DNA of 64,000 nt, taken from assembly GCA_004557075.1 (NCBI GenBank), contig SFEX01000008.1:1-64000 (forward strand). Reading direction: 5' to 3'. Both the position numbers and the translations under genes were made by a program. This document shows positions 22,888 through 31,311 of the stretch, piece after piece. Below the pieces are notes generated by a model. The model saw only the letters and a program-made list of their open reading frames with translations. It ran no database searches and was not told where the DNA came from. Positions within the stretch are counted from its first letter, which is position 1. The number at the start of each line of letters is the position of its first letter. The stretch comes from Clostridiales bacterium. Its GTDB lineage: Bacteria; Bacillota; Clostridia; Oscillospirales; Oscillospiraceae.

Positions 22888-25137
22888 GTGGGTATATTTG
22901 GCAGAATGAAAAGAGAACGCTTTATACGCCCGTGGCTCAGACAGGGCTATTCAAGATGTCTTGCCAATTCATATTACAAAAAGGTCTGCAAGGATCTCAA
23001 AAACGAAAACGGCGTGCCGAAAAGGGACAAAAAATGGGCGCATGCGAGAAAATTCTTCTCCGACAGCATTGAAAAATACGACCTTAAAAATAACCCGGAT
23101 AAGTATATCACCGATCTGGATTATATGTATTTAAGGCCGTTTAACAACAGCTTTTCCAAATGGGTCGGGGATCTCGTGACGGAAAACCACGTTCTCATTG
23201 ACTATCGCGAGTATCTTCCGAAGCTGTATTTTAACATAATCGAGCGCGAGAACAGAAAGGCGTTTTTGCCGATTGACACCGTAAACCGCGAATACGGCGA
23301 GACCTACGACGATTTTATAAGGCTGCTGGATACGCGGGGCGAGCTTGTTATCCGCCCCGACCGCCCCTCGGCTCACCGCAGCGCCTACAGGATAAGGCAC
23401 ACGGGCGAAAACCGCTATGAGCTCTCCGAGGATTCAACGTGCAAAACGCGCATGAGCATCTACGGCCACGATTATGACGCAGATTTCCTGCTCACGGACG
23501 AGCTTCCCGACGATCTGCCGGAGGATTTCGTTCCAAACCCCTGCAAGCGCGATTTTTACGACAGGGACAGTCTGTATGAGCTGATATCCACCTTCAAATA
23601 CGGCTACGTTATCGCCGAGCCGTACAGCGTGAAGCCGGAGATGACGGGCATTATCCGCATTTACGCTGCAAACGACAAGCTCAAGGACACACGGCTGCTC
23701 GACTATTACTACACCGATGTTGTAGACGGCAGCCCCCGCTGCCGCGCCGTTGCGCCGGACGGGGAGCTCTGCGGTGAAAAGCTTGAGCGCTGGGACGAGA
23801 TAAGCGCCGCCGTCACGGACATTGCGCATTTTATAAGCGAGCTTGAGTATTTTGCCGTGAGCATTTTTATCACCCGCGAGGGCTTTGTGATAGACTCAAT
23901 CGACACAAACCCCGATCTCCCGCCGATAGCCCACAGCGACGAGCTCAACGACTACCTGCTTGCGCGCCTTGCCAAAAAGCGCGAGAGCGTAATTGTTACG
24001 CGAGAGCGCTGGATAAGCGCGTTCCGCCAAAAGCGCTTCAAGCGCTTTGTCCGGCACTTCTGCCGTCCGGGCATGAGACCGTATATGCAGAAGCTCTGGA
24101 TGAACTCTGTGTGGGATGACCTGTGGCATAACAAGGGAACCACTCTGCGCGAGAAGCTTTGGTGCTACAAGAGGGGCTTCCTGTCGTTCAGAATAAAGCA
24201 GTACGGTCTGACAAAGGACAATTATAAAAACTTCCTGTCCGACTACCAGTACCACTGGCTAAACAGGATAAACAACGGCTATCAGATCTGGATAAACGAC
24301 AAGACCACGACGCGCTATGTGTTTGAGCCGTACAAGCAGTATTTTGCAAAATACTATTACGATATAATCAAGGTCGAGGGCGAGACCTGCATAAAGGCGC
24401 TCCAGGATATTCCCGAGGGCTTCGGCTCCTCGTTCGATGAGCTTTTCCGCCTGCTGCGTCAGGAAAAGCTCCTTGCGCTAAAACCCTCGTCGGGCACGCA
24501 TGGCGACGGCTTCTACCGCATGGAGTACAAAGACGGCAGGTATCTGATAAACGGCAGCGAGATGACAGAGGACGAGATAGTCTCTATGATTGAGGGCTTT
24601 AAGTCCATTTACATCATCACAGAGTATCTTTTCATGCACCATGAGCTTAAAAAGATATACCCCTATTCTGTCAACACCATCCGCGTCGCCGTCGTAAACC
24701 AGAGCGCATACGAGCCAAAAATAATGCAGACGTATATGCGCATCGGCTCATCCTCAACGGGCTTTACCGACAACGTCGGCTACGGCGGCATCTGCGCGAA
24801 GATAGACATCCCCAGCGGCAGATACTACTGCGCCGAGAAGATAATAGACCATAAATTCACGCCCTGCCCGATCCACCCCGATACGGGCGTTAAGATAGAG
24901 GGCATCGTCCCGAACTGGGAGCTCATGAAAAAGGGCATCACCGATATATGCCGCTTTATGCCGGAGCTTGAGTATATGGGCTTCGATATCGCAATAACCG
25001 ACGACGGATTTAAGATAATCGAGATAAACATACATCAGGATTTGCACAAGGTTGCCGAGCATTCGGAGGAGTTTAAGGCATTCTTCCGCGATAAGCTTGA
25101 GCTGAAGGCGCAGCAGTATGAACTGAAAAAATGGTAA
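22888..25137 (+). CDS. Tandem ATP-grasp protein, N-terminal domain degenerate, with insertion
   Basis: A 749-residue protein with the same two-module plan as the divergent 672-residue neighbour. Both carry the linker motif KRGFLS(F/Y)(R/H)IKQYGLT. The C-terminal module is intact (K532 in ALKPSSGTHGDGF; E712 and N714 in GFKIIEINIHQDLH). The N-terminal module has R156 for the ATP lysine and S337/D339 for the metal Glu/Asn, plus an insert around 180-240. The start is GTG after GAGGGAG. It is followed 14 bases later by the dehydrogenase gene, so the two probably act together. Proposed role: ATP-dependent ligation of an amino-type substituent to a surface polymer. Confidence 0.78.
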   Translation: MGIFGRMKRERFIRPWLRQGYSRCLANSYYKKVCKDLKNENGVPKRDKKWAHARKFFSDSIEKYDLKNNPDKYITDLDYMYLRPFNNSFSKWVGDLVTENHVLIDYREYLPKLYFNIIERENRKAFLPIDTVNREYGETYDDFIRLLDTRGELVIRPDRPSAHRSAYRIRHTGENRYELSEDSTCKTRMSIYGHDYDADFLLTDELPDDLPEDFVPNPCKRDFYDRDSLYELISTFKYGYVIAEPYSVKPEMTGIIRIYAANDKLKDTRLLDYYYTDVVDGSPRCRAVAPDGELCGEKLERWDEISAAVTDIAHFISELEYFAVSIFITREGFVIDSIDTNPDLPPIAHSDELNDYLLARLAKKRESVIVTRERWISAFRQKRFKRFVRHFCRPGMRPYMQKLWMNSVWDDLWHNKGTTLREKLWCYKRGFLSFRIKQYGLTKDNYKNFLSDYQYHWLNRINNGYQIWINDKTTTRYVFEPYKQYFAKYYYDIIKVEGETCIKALQDIPEGFGSSFDELFRLLRQEKLLALKPSSGTHGDGFYRMEYKDGRYLINGSEMTEDEIVSMIEGFKSIYIITEYLFMHHELKKIYPYSVNTIRVAVVNQSAYEPKIMQTYMRIGSSSTGFTDNVGYGGICAKIDIPSGRYYCAEKIIDHKFTPCPIHPDTGVKIEGIVPNWELMKKGITDICRFMPELEYMGFDIAITDDGFKIIEINIHQDLHKVAEHSEEFKAFFRDKLELKAQQYELKKW

Positions 25138-25151
25138 CTAAGGAGAAATTT

Positions 25152-26135
25152 ATGAAAACGATAGGCTTTCTGATCAGCCATAAGAACGGAGAGGGCAGAC
25201 GCGCTCTGCTCCCTGAGCATATAGGCAAAATAAAAAATAAGGACAAGCTTTTCTTTGAAACTGGCTATGGCACCGCCGTCGGTGCGTCAGACGAGGAATA
25301 CATTGCCGCCGGCTGCCATGTCGTCTCCCGCGAGGAGGCGCTCGCCTGCGATATCATCACCGACGTTAAGCTCGGCGACGCCGATTACCTCGACGAGATA
25401 TCCGAGAGCAAGCTCATGTTCGGCTGGGCGCACACCGTTCAGAATATTGATTTTACAAGCGATATGATCCGCAAAAAGCACACCGTCGTCGCCTGGGAGG
25501 AGATATTCGAGCACGGCCGGTATATCTTCTACAGAAACCGAGAGGTTGCGGGCGAGGCAGCCGTAATGCAGGCGTTCAGATATTGCGGCAAAATGCCCTA
25601 CGACACGAAAGTCGCCATCCTCGGCAACGGCCAGACCGCCAAGGGCGCGATGCGCATACTGCACGGCCTTGGCGCGCGCGTTGACGTCTACGGGCACAGG
25701 CTCGAGCAGCTTTTCCGCAAGAATATGTTCGATTACGATGTGCTGATAAACTGCATCATGTGGGATACGACCCGCGAGGACAGGATAATATATAAAGAAG
25801 ACCTCAGGAAAATGAAACCCGGCACGCTCATAATTGACGTGAGCTGCGACCCCCATCTTGAGATCGAGACCTCGCACCCGACGACGATAGACGACCCCGT
25901 GTATGTCGTTGACGGAGTTGTCCATTACGCTGTGGACAATACGCCCGCGATGTATCCTATAACGGTGACAAAGGTGCTCAGCGAGGGTATCGCAAACTAT
26001 ATTGATACGATCATTGAAAAGGACTTTGACGAATACCCGCAGTCGCTCAAAAAGGCCACCGTCATAAAGGACGGACATATTTTAGACGAGAGAATAAGCG
26101 AGTTCAGAAAAGCGCGGGGCATTTTCTGCGAATAA
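25152..26135 (+). CDS. Alanine dehydrogenase / N5-(carboxyethyl)ornithine synthase family protein
   Basis: A 327-residue member of the AlaDH/PNT N- and C-domain family. The N-terminus MKTIGFLISHKNGEGRRALLPEHI carries the substrate-binding Arg/Lys signature, and the Rossmann motif VAILGNGQTAKGAM is at about residues 156-169. Length and start resemble N5-(carboxyethyl)ornithine synthase, which reductively joins pyruvate to a side-chain amine. The ATG at 25152 follows AGGAG. It is tightly placed behind the tandem ATP-grasp gene, so an opine-like compound made here could be the group the ATP-grasp enzyme attaches. That link is inference; plain alanine or saccharopine-type chemistry is possible. 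Confidence 0.75.
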   Translation: MKTIGFLISHKNGEGRRALLPEHIGKIKNKDKLFFETGYGTAVGASDEEYIAAGCHVVSREEALACDIITDVKLGDADYLDEISESKLMFGWAHTVQNIDFTSDMIRKKHTVVAWEEIFEHGRYIFYRNREVAGEAAVMQAFRYCGKMPYDTKVAILGNGQTAKGAMRILHGLGARVDVYGHRLEQLFRKNMFDYDVLINCIMWDTTREDRIIYKEDLRKMKPGTLIIDVSCDPHLEIETSHPTTIDDPVYVVDGVVHYAVDNTPAMYPITVTKVLSEGIANYIDTIIEKDFDEYPQSLKKATVIKDGHILDERISEFRKARGIFCE

Positions 26136-26153
26136 AAAAATCGGAGGCGCGTC

Positions 26154-27110
26154 ATGACAGACGGCTACGGCAGAAAAATCGAATATCTGAGGATCTCGGT
26201 CACGGATGCCTGCAATCTGCGCTGCACCTACTGCATGCCCGAAAATGGAATGAAATCCTGCCCGTGCAAAAGCGCGATGGGCGCGGATGAATTTATCGAG
26301 ATAGCGACGGCTGCGGCGGAGCTTGGCATGAGAAAGCTGCGCATAACGGGCGGCGAGCCGCTGGTGCGCGGCGATATACTTGAGCTGACGCGCGCTCTTG
26401 GCGGGATAAAGGGCGTTGAGGATATCAGCATGACGACGAACGCGACGCTGCTTGCACCGGTCGCCGAGGATCTGTATAAAGCGGGCATACACCGCATAAA
26501 TATAAGCCTCGATACGCTCGACCCGATAAAATACGAGCAGATTACCCGTGGCGGCAAGCTCACAAGCGCGCTGGAGGGACTTCGTGCGGCAATATACGCG
26601 GGGATGGAGCCTGTTAAGATAAACACGGTGCTCATAGGAGGCTTTAACGATATGGAGATAGGGCTTCTTGCCGAGCTTACCGTCGCATATCCCATAGAGC
26701 TGCGCTTTATCGAGCTTATGCCCATTGGCGATACGGGCGTTTTCACGGCGAGCGCTTATATACCCAACAGCACCGTTTTGCAGCGTCTGCCCGGGCTTGT
26801 GCCTGTGGAGAGCGAGCCGCATTCGGTGGCGCGTCTATATAAAATGCCCCATGCGCAGGGCAGGATAGGGCTTATAAGCCCGCTGAGCAATCACTTCTGC
26901 GCCGAGTGCAACCGCTTGCGCCTTACCGCCGACGGCTGCCTGAAGCCCTGCCTTCACTCGGCTGAGGAGATACCGGTTCGCGGCCTGCACGGCGATGCGC
27001 TCAAGGCGGCGATACTCACGGCCGTCTCCCATAAGCCGCAGATGCACGTTGAGCTTTCGGCAACCGAGCGCAGCGAATCGAAGAGAAGCATGTACCGTAT
27101 CGGAGGATAA
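26154..27110 (+). CDS. moaA: GTP 3',8-cyclase MoaA
   Basis: A 318-residue radical SAM enzyme for the first step of molybdenum cofactor synthesis. The N-terminal cluster motif is CNLRCTYCMP (about residues 22-31), the C-terminal [4Fe-4S] ligands are in CAECNRLRL and CLKPC, and the protein ends in the required Gly-Gly (MYRIGG). The length is a little short but complete. It starts 18 bases after the dehydrogenase and three bases before the MOSC gene ends the spacing, so it belongs to the same plus-strand run. The remaining Moco genes are not in this window. Confidence 0.95.
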   Translation: MTDGYGRKIEYLRISVTDACNLRCTYCMPENGMKSCPCKSAMGADEFIEIATAAAELGMRKLRITGGEPLVRGDILELTRALGGIKGVEDISMTTNATLLAPVAEDLYKAGIHRINISLDTLDPIKYEQITRGGKLTSALEGLRAAIYAGMEPVKINTVLIGGFNDMEIGLLAELTVAYPIELRFIELMPIGDTGVFTASAYIPNSTVLQRLPGLVPVESEPHSVARLYKMPHAQGRIGLISPLSNHFCAECNRLRLTADGCLKPCLHSAEEIPVRGLHGDALKAAILTAVSHKPQMHVELSATERSESKRSMYRIGG

Positions 27111-27113
27111 ATC

Positions 27114-27551
27114 ATGGCTAAGATAACAGCAATTTGCATAAGCGAGGTCAGAGGGATACAGAAGCATGAGATACCCGAGGCGTATCTCCGCGTAGACCAC
27201 GGCATCGATGGCGACGCGCATGCGGGCAACTGGCACCGCCAGGTGAGCCTTCTGTCCGTTGACAGCGTAAATAAGCTTCAGGAGAAGCTGGATTTTGAGC
27301 TTAAACACGGCGCATTTGCCGAAAACATACTCGTGGAGGGCATGACCGTCCACACCCTGCCCGTGGGGACAAAGCTTCGCATAGGCGAGGCTCTGTGCGA
27401 GGTCACGCAGATCGGCAAGGAGTGCCACAGCGACTGTGCGATACGCAAGGCCGCCGGCGACTGCGTCATGCCGCGCGAGGGCATATTCGTAAAGGTTCTC
27501 GAATCGGGCAGGATCAAAAAAGGCGACGCGATCGAGGTACTGGCTCAATGA
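27114..27551 (+). CDS. MOSC domain protein
   Basis: A 145-residue MOSC domain protein, the fold used to hold or transfer the sulfurated molybdenum cofactor. It has the usual early Gly/Asp/His pattern (RVDHGIDGDAHAGNWHRQVSLL, about residues 25-46), GAFAENILVEG near 64, and the conserved cysteine in KECHSDCAIRKAAGDC (about 102-117). Three bases separate it from moaA, and its stop overlaps the TetR start (ATGA). Often fused to MogA; here it is a stand-alone domain. It probably works in cofactor maturation. Confidence 0.9.
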   Translation: MAKITAICISEVRGIQKHEIPEAYLRVDHGIDGDAHAGNWHRQVSLLSVDSVNKLQEKLDFELKHGAFAENILVEGMTVHTLPVGTKLRIGEALCEVTQIGKECHSDCAIRKAAGDCVMPREGIFVKVLESGRIKKGDAIEVLAQ

Positions 27552-28132
27552 GGAGAAAACTCGATAACGAGCTTATCTATAATACCGCACTGGGCTTTTT
27601 TGCGAGATACGGCTATAAAAAGACAACGCTTGAGGATATAGCAGACGCCTTGAACATGACCGGCAGCAGCATATATTCCTATGCCAGCAGCAAGCAGGCA
27701 CTGTACTATGACTGCATATCCTACGCCGTGGATAAGTGGCAGGAGTCGGTGAGACTTGCGGCGGCTGAGTCTTCAGAGCCTGCCGAGCAGCTTTTGCTGG
27801 CGTTCGAGGAGGCGGTTCGGTATATCGACTCAGACGAGCAGCTCCAGCTTATTCTGAGAAATGACCCAAGTATTTTCCCTATGTTCCCCTCAGTCGACCC
27901 GATAGAGGAGCTCAATAACTGGGCAGTAACTTTTATCGGCGATATCCTGCGCCGCGGTGTTGAATGCGGCTCATTTCGGGACATAGATACGGAAGATACG
28001 GCGCTTATACTCTTTCAAATATACAAATATTTTATAATAAGCAGCTATGTGGACTGCTCGGGCAGTACACTGAGCGTGAAAAAACACATAAGTACGATAA
28101 AGACCCTGATAATGAACGGGCTATTAAAATAA
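27548..28132 (+). CDS. TetR-family regulator
   Basis: A 194-residue TetR/AcrR repressor. The N-terminal helix-turn-helix is TTLEDIADALNMTGSSIYSYASSKQALY (about residues 24-51); the rest is a helical ligand domain (AEQLLLAFEEAVRYI and so on). The ATG at 27548 overlaps the MOSC stop by four bases. It is the last gene of the run that begins with the tandem ATP-grasp protein and is closed by a strong terminator. It may control this operon or the next, strongly promoted membrane protein; ligand unknown. Confidence 0.88.
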   Translation: MRRKLDNELIYNTALGFFARYGYKKTTLEDIADALNMTGSSIYSYASSKQALYYDCISYAVDKWQESVRLAAAESSEPAEQLLLAFEEAVRYIDSDEQLQLILRNDPSIFPMFPSVDPIEELNNWAVTFIGDILRRGVECGSFRDIDTEDTALILFQIYKYFIISSYVDCSGSTLSVKKHISTIKTLIMNGLLK

Positions 28133-28137
28133 GCTAC

Positions 28138-28168
28138 AAAAAATCCACTGATTTTTCAGTGGATTTTT
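28138..28168 (+). terminator. Terminator after the TetR gene
   Basis: A 12-bp stem AAAATCCACTGA/TCAGTGGATTTT, loop TTTT, T-run. It separates the moaA run from the next promoter. Confidence 0.9.
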
Positions 28169-28171
28169 ACA

Positions 28172-28200
28172 TTGACACAGGAATAGCTGAATAATATAAT
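28172..28200 (+). promoter_or_regulatory. Consensus sigma-A promoter
   Basis: -35 TTGACA (28172-28177), exactly 17 bases, -10 TATAAT (28195-28200): a perfect match to consensus. It is followed by an AT-only leader (TTAATAAATAATTAAATTATTAAATTAA) and a GAGGAGG ribosome site, which predicts very strong expression of the gene at 28248. Confidence 0.9.
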
Positions 28201-28247
28201 TTAATAAATAATTAAATTATTAAATTAAATGTTGAGGAGGAAAAATT

Positions 28248-28892
28248 ATGCTATTCGGTGACAATTCCGAAGCGGCCAGAGCTGCGGTAGAAGCGGCAAA
28301 GGAAGCTGTGCGCAGTACGGCAAACTTTGACTGGACATTTATCGCACTGCTGGCACTGGTGGTGTGCGGTGTGTATGTGCCGCAGATCAAAAAGAAGAAC
28401 TGGAACGGCATCGCGGCGGCTCTCGCGCTCTACGGCGTCCACTGGCTGTACGAGATCGGCAACGCGGTCATATGCCATATCTGGAACTATCCACTGTGGA
28501 CGGTGACGCTTGAGAGCACCAGCTTTATTCTGCTCATCGGCGTATGCTGGGAGCTATCGCTCATGTTCTCCATCGCGGGCTTCACGGCAGACCTTCTTCC
28601 AGAGGACAAAAATAAAAAGATCCTCGGCATTAACAACCGCTGGTTCTTTGCAATCGCCTCGGCGCTGGGCTTTTCGCTGTTTGAAATTTTTCTTGCATCC
28701 ACTCCCGCGTTCGTGTGGGTGTATCCGTGGTGGGGTGCACTGCCCGTGTTCATCACGGTTTATATACCCTTCTTCCTTGCCGCATACCTCATTTACGATG
28801 CAAAGCCCAAAACTCAGAAGACTTTCCTTGGCGTAGTCTGGGGACTTGTCGCGCTGCTTCTCATCGTGCTTATTCCGCTCGGGATAATATAA
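28248..28892 (+). CDS. Unknown 6-7 TM membrane protein, probably highly expressed
   Basis: A 214-residue integral membrane protein I do not recognise. A polar, Ala/Glu-rich N-terminal helix (residues 4-24) is followed by about six hydrophobic segments, rich in Trp and Tyr (YGVHWLYEIGNAVICHIWNYPLW, about 63-85), and it ends in the hydrophobic LIVLIPLGII. The combination of a perfect promoter, a strong ribosome site and C-ending codons marks it as abundant. Charged residues within membrane segments (HWLYE, CWELS) could line a transport or ligand site. It is monocistronic, between two terminators. Confidence 0.7.
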   Translation: MLFGDNSEAARAAVEAAKEAVRSTANFDWTFIALLALVVCGVYVPQIKKKNWNGIAAALALYGVHWLYEIGNAVICHIWNYPLWTVTLESTSFILLIGVCWELSLMFSIAGFTADLLPEDKNKKILGINNRWFFAIASALGFSLFEIFLASTPAFVWVYPWWGALPVFITVYIPFFLAAYLIYDAKPKTQKTFLGVVWGLVALLLIVLIPLGII

Positions 28893-28930
28893 ATAATATA
28901 ATAATAAAGCGCTTATTCGGGCAAATAAAG

Positions 28931-28963
28931 GCCGGTGCACAAATTCTGTGCACCGGCTGTTTT
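28931..28963 (+). terminator. Terminator after the 214-aa membrane protein
   Basis: Stem GCCGGTGCAC/GTGCACCGGC around a 7-base loop, followed by TGTTTT. Confidence 0.8.
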
Positions 28964-29031
28964 GAGCCTATTGTCAAATCGCCGACAAATTAATAAAATA
29001 CGGCAAAATACCGAAAGGAAAGTGTGACAAT

Positions 29032-29784
29032 ATGGCTATCAAAAGAAACAGACACCGCCCGCCGATAATAATTCCTGAGTTTGTGGATATGAACGAGCAG
29101 GTGCGCCTGCCGGGGAAAATGCCGTCGCCCGTTGACGGTACTCTGCGCCAGTATGCCCTGCGTGTTCCAGAGGCGATCGAGGAGTGCAGCGGCATAATCG
29201 TTTTCGGGAGAAAAATAAAATCACTGGTGTTTTCAACAGACCTTGCGATAATCAAAAATATCAACGCGGACGCGGTTTTTGCCGTCTACCCATTCACGCC
29301 GCAGCCGATAATCGCAGAGTCTCTGCTGTCGGCGGCTGATATCCCGGTGTTCGTGGGCGTGGGCGGCGGGCTCACGCAGGGCAGGCGCGTTGTGAACCTC
29401 GCCATGTTCGCGGAGATGCAGGGCGCGCTGGGCGTTGTGGTAAACTCCCCGACGTCGGGGCTGGTGCTCACGAAGATCAGCCGCGCGATAGATATACCCG
29501 TAGTTGTGACCGTGACCGAAAAAGACACCGATTTCAGGCGCAGAATAGATGACGGTGCGGCAATATTCAACGTCGCCGCCGCGTCCGACACGCCGGATAT
29601 CATAAAGGCGATAAAGGATCAGTACCCCGATGTGCCGGTCATCGCCACGGGCGGTCCCACCGAGGAGACGATACGCGAGACTATACTCGCCGGCGCCAAC
29701 GCAATAACCTACACTCCGCCCTCCTGCGGCGAGCTGTTCAAGGACTCGATGGCAAGATACCGCAAGGGCCTTCCGCACGGCTGA
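29032..29784 (+). CDS. TIM-barrel phosphate-binding protein (KDPG-aldolase-like), function unknown
   Basis: A 250-residue protein with an alternating strand/helix pattern and barrel-type phosphate loops: VFVGVGGGLTQGRR (about residues 106-119) and VIATGGPTEETI (about 203-214), ending in AGANAITYTPPS. It resembles the KDPG aldolase/thiamine-phosphate synthase class of TIM barrels. Database entries for relatives are often just called hydrolase, and I cannot assign a reaction. A GGAAAGTG site precedes the ATG. Monocistronic, ended by a strong hairpin. Confidence 0.65.
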   Translation: MAIKRNRHRPPIIIPEFVDMNEQVRLPGKMPSPVDGTLRQYALRVPEAIEECSGIIVFGRKIKSLVFSTDLAIIKNINADAVFAVYPFTPQPIIAESLLSAADIPVFVGVGGGLTQGRRVVNLAMFAEMQGALGVVVNSPTSGLVLTKISRAIDIPVVVTVTEKDTDFRRRIDDGAAIFNVAAASDTPDIIKAIKDQYPDVPVIATGGPTEETIRETILAGANAITYTPPSCGELFKDSMARYRKGLPHG

Positions 29785-29786
29785 TA

Positions 29787-29818
29787 AAAAAACACACGGA
29801 TTGCTCCGTGTGTTTTTT
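29787..29818. terminator. Bidirectional terminator
   Basis: Stem AAAAAACACACGGA/TCCGTGTGTTTTTT with loop TTGC between two converging genes. Confidence 0.92.
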
Positions 29819-29822
29819 ACGC

Positions 29823-30602
29823 TTATTTGGATTTGTTCTTTTCGCGGTGGCTGTGTATCTTGCCGTATGCCGAGCGGTATTTTCCTGTTTGCAGCTTTGA
29901 GAAAGCGCTGAACATATGGTCGTGAACGATGTTCCGCTTTTCAACAAGCTCCCTGTACTTCGCTTTCAGCTCCTCGGAGCTGTTTGCCTTGTCCATGATA
30001 GCTTCAGCCCCGTCGTAGAGGTTTTCGCCGATGTGGTCTGACACGGAGCGCAGCGCCCGTTCAAGCTCGTCGATTGCCTGCATGCGGCGCTCAATCTTGA
30101 GAGCGTTGAACAGCGTGATTACAAGATCCGCTATCAGACAGCAGGTGAAAACTATTATGAGAATATGCCATATGCCAGCCGGTATGCGTCCCAGCAGGCG
30201 AGCTATAGGCGGATGGATAAGGTACACCGCCGCAAGGCAGCCAAAGCCCCAAATGGCTGAGAAGCCGAGGCACACATAGCCGCCTATATTGAGCGGACTG
30301 TTTGAGTAATCCCATAGCTGCTGATGGAATATCTTTTCCGCGCAGAAGCCGATGATAAACTCAATAACGGTGCATGCGACGGCGGATATCAGAAACACTA
30401 AGACCGGCTTATCCATGACAGGCCATGTCAGGTACAAAACGGCGATCAGGCCGTAGCCGTAAATGGGGCACAGCGGCCCCAAAAGGAAACCTCGGTTTAC
30501 AAATTTTCCGTGCCTGAACGCGGCGTAGATTACCTCCGCGCACCAGCCGAGGAAGCTGTAGACGAAGAAAAAGCCCAACAGCTCATATATCGTATAATTC
30601 AT
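29823..30602 (-). CDS. CmpB-type putative ABC transporter permease family membrane protein
   Basis: A 259-residue protein of the ABC_trans_CmpB family: the N-terminal FFFVYSFLGWCAEVIYAAFRHGKFVNRGFLLGPLCPIYG pattern (residues 11-49) is its signature, with about five membrane segments, then a basic cytoplasmic tail with a coiled-coil look (ERRMQAIDELERALRSVSDHI) ending HREKNKSK. Despite the family name no transport partner is present, and the function is unproven. It starts 13 bases after the stop of the DUF308-type gene upstream on the same strand, so they are an operon. Confidence 0.78.
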   Translation of the reverse strand: MNYTIYELLGFFFVYSFLGWCAEVIYAAFRHGKFVNRGFLLGPLCPIYGYGLIAVLYLTWPVMDKPVLVFLISAVACTVIEFIIGFCAEKIFHQQLWDYSNSPLNIGGYVCLGFSAIWGFGCLAAVYLIHPPIARLLGRIPAGIWHILIIVFTCCLIADLVITLFNALKIERRMQAIDELERALRSVSDHIGENLYDGAEAIMDKANSSEELKAKYRELVEKRNIVHDHMFSAFSKLQTGKYRSAYGKIHSHREKNKSK

Positions 30603-30615
30603 CCCTCAAAACCCC

Positions 30616-31194
30616 TCAGTCGTCTATATCGTGAAATTCGGCGTCGATATAGTCCTTTTTCTTTATGAATTTGGCGGTATAGGCGGTTATCCAGATATTC
30701 TGGATGCCGTCGGCTATCAGAGAGATGCCGAGCAGGATCATCAGAGCCGAAGCGCCCTCAAAGGGGTTTAAGATGAGCAGCAGCCCGCATATGCAGCTTA
30801 ATATGCCGAAAACGAGAATGCCCCACCAATAGACAAGCCCGAACAGCCTTGCGTCGTGGGAGGTCTGTATCTTCAGCGCACCGTCCACGAGCACAAAAAC
30901 GCCTATTATGACCGGCATCACAACGGCGATGTTGCCGGGGTGAAGAATGATAAGAACGCCCGCCACGACGGAGAAAATGCCCAGCGCTAAATCAAACTGG
31001 AATGCGAGCCGGAACATGTCGTTTGAAAAATAGCTTATCAGCTTAATTGCGCCAAAGAGCGTTATAAGTATGCCGACGGCGTAGCATATAGCCACGGCGG
31101 AGGTGGAGGGGAAGGCGATAAACAGTATGCCGGCGATTATCATGGCCGCCGAGATAGCTATGTAAGACCATTTTGCGCATTTGAAATAATCCAT
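30616..31194 (-). CDS. HdeD/DUF308-type membrane protein
   Basis: A 192-residue protein with six hydrophobic segments in repeated pairs, each with the pattern I-x-x-G-x-L-x-I-x-P (AGILFIAFPSTSAVA, AGVLIILHPGNIAVV, CGLLLILNPFEGASA), typical of the HdeD/DUF308 family. In E. coli HdeD relates to acid resistance; in clostridia the role is unknown. The ATG at 31194 follows AAGGAG; the longer frame to 31278 lacks a ribosome site. First gene of an operon with the CmpB-type protein. Confidence 0.85.
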   Translation of the reverse strand: MDYFKCAKWSYIAISAAMIIAGILFIAFPSTSAVAICYAVGILITLFGAIKLISYFSNDMFRLAFQFDLALGIFSVVAGVLIILHPGNIAVVMPVIIGVFVLVDGALKIQTSHDARLFGLVYWWGILVFGILSCICGLLLILNPFEGASALMILLGISLIADGIQNIWITAYTAKFIKKKDYIDAEFHDIDD

Positions 31195-31260
31195 TGAAAA
31201 GACTCCTTGTATATTATTAATTATAATATAGTAGCAGTCCGGGGAGTTTAACATAGTCAG

Positions 31261-31296
31261 AAAAAGCCTCATGCTCAAAATTTAAGCATGAGGCTA
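31261..31296 (-). terminator. Terminator of the ABC/TetR operon
   Basis: An 11-bp stem AGCCTCATGCT/AGCATGAGGCT with a 9-base loop; on the minus strand it is followed by TTTTT. Confidence 0.88.
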
Positions 31297-31311
31297 AAGG
31301 TGTCTGAACCG

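Noticed and set aside
26154..27551. A molybdenum cofactor operon
   Set aside because: Only moaA and a MOSC protein are present; moaC, moaE, mogA, moeA and any molybdoenzyme are absent from the window, so a full operon cannot be claimed.
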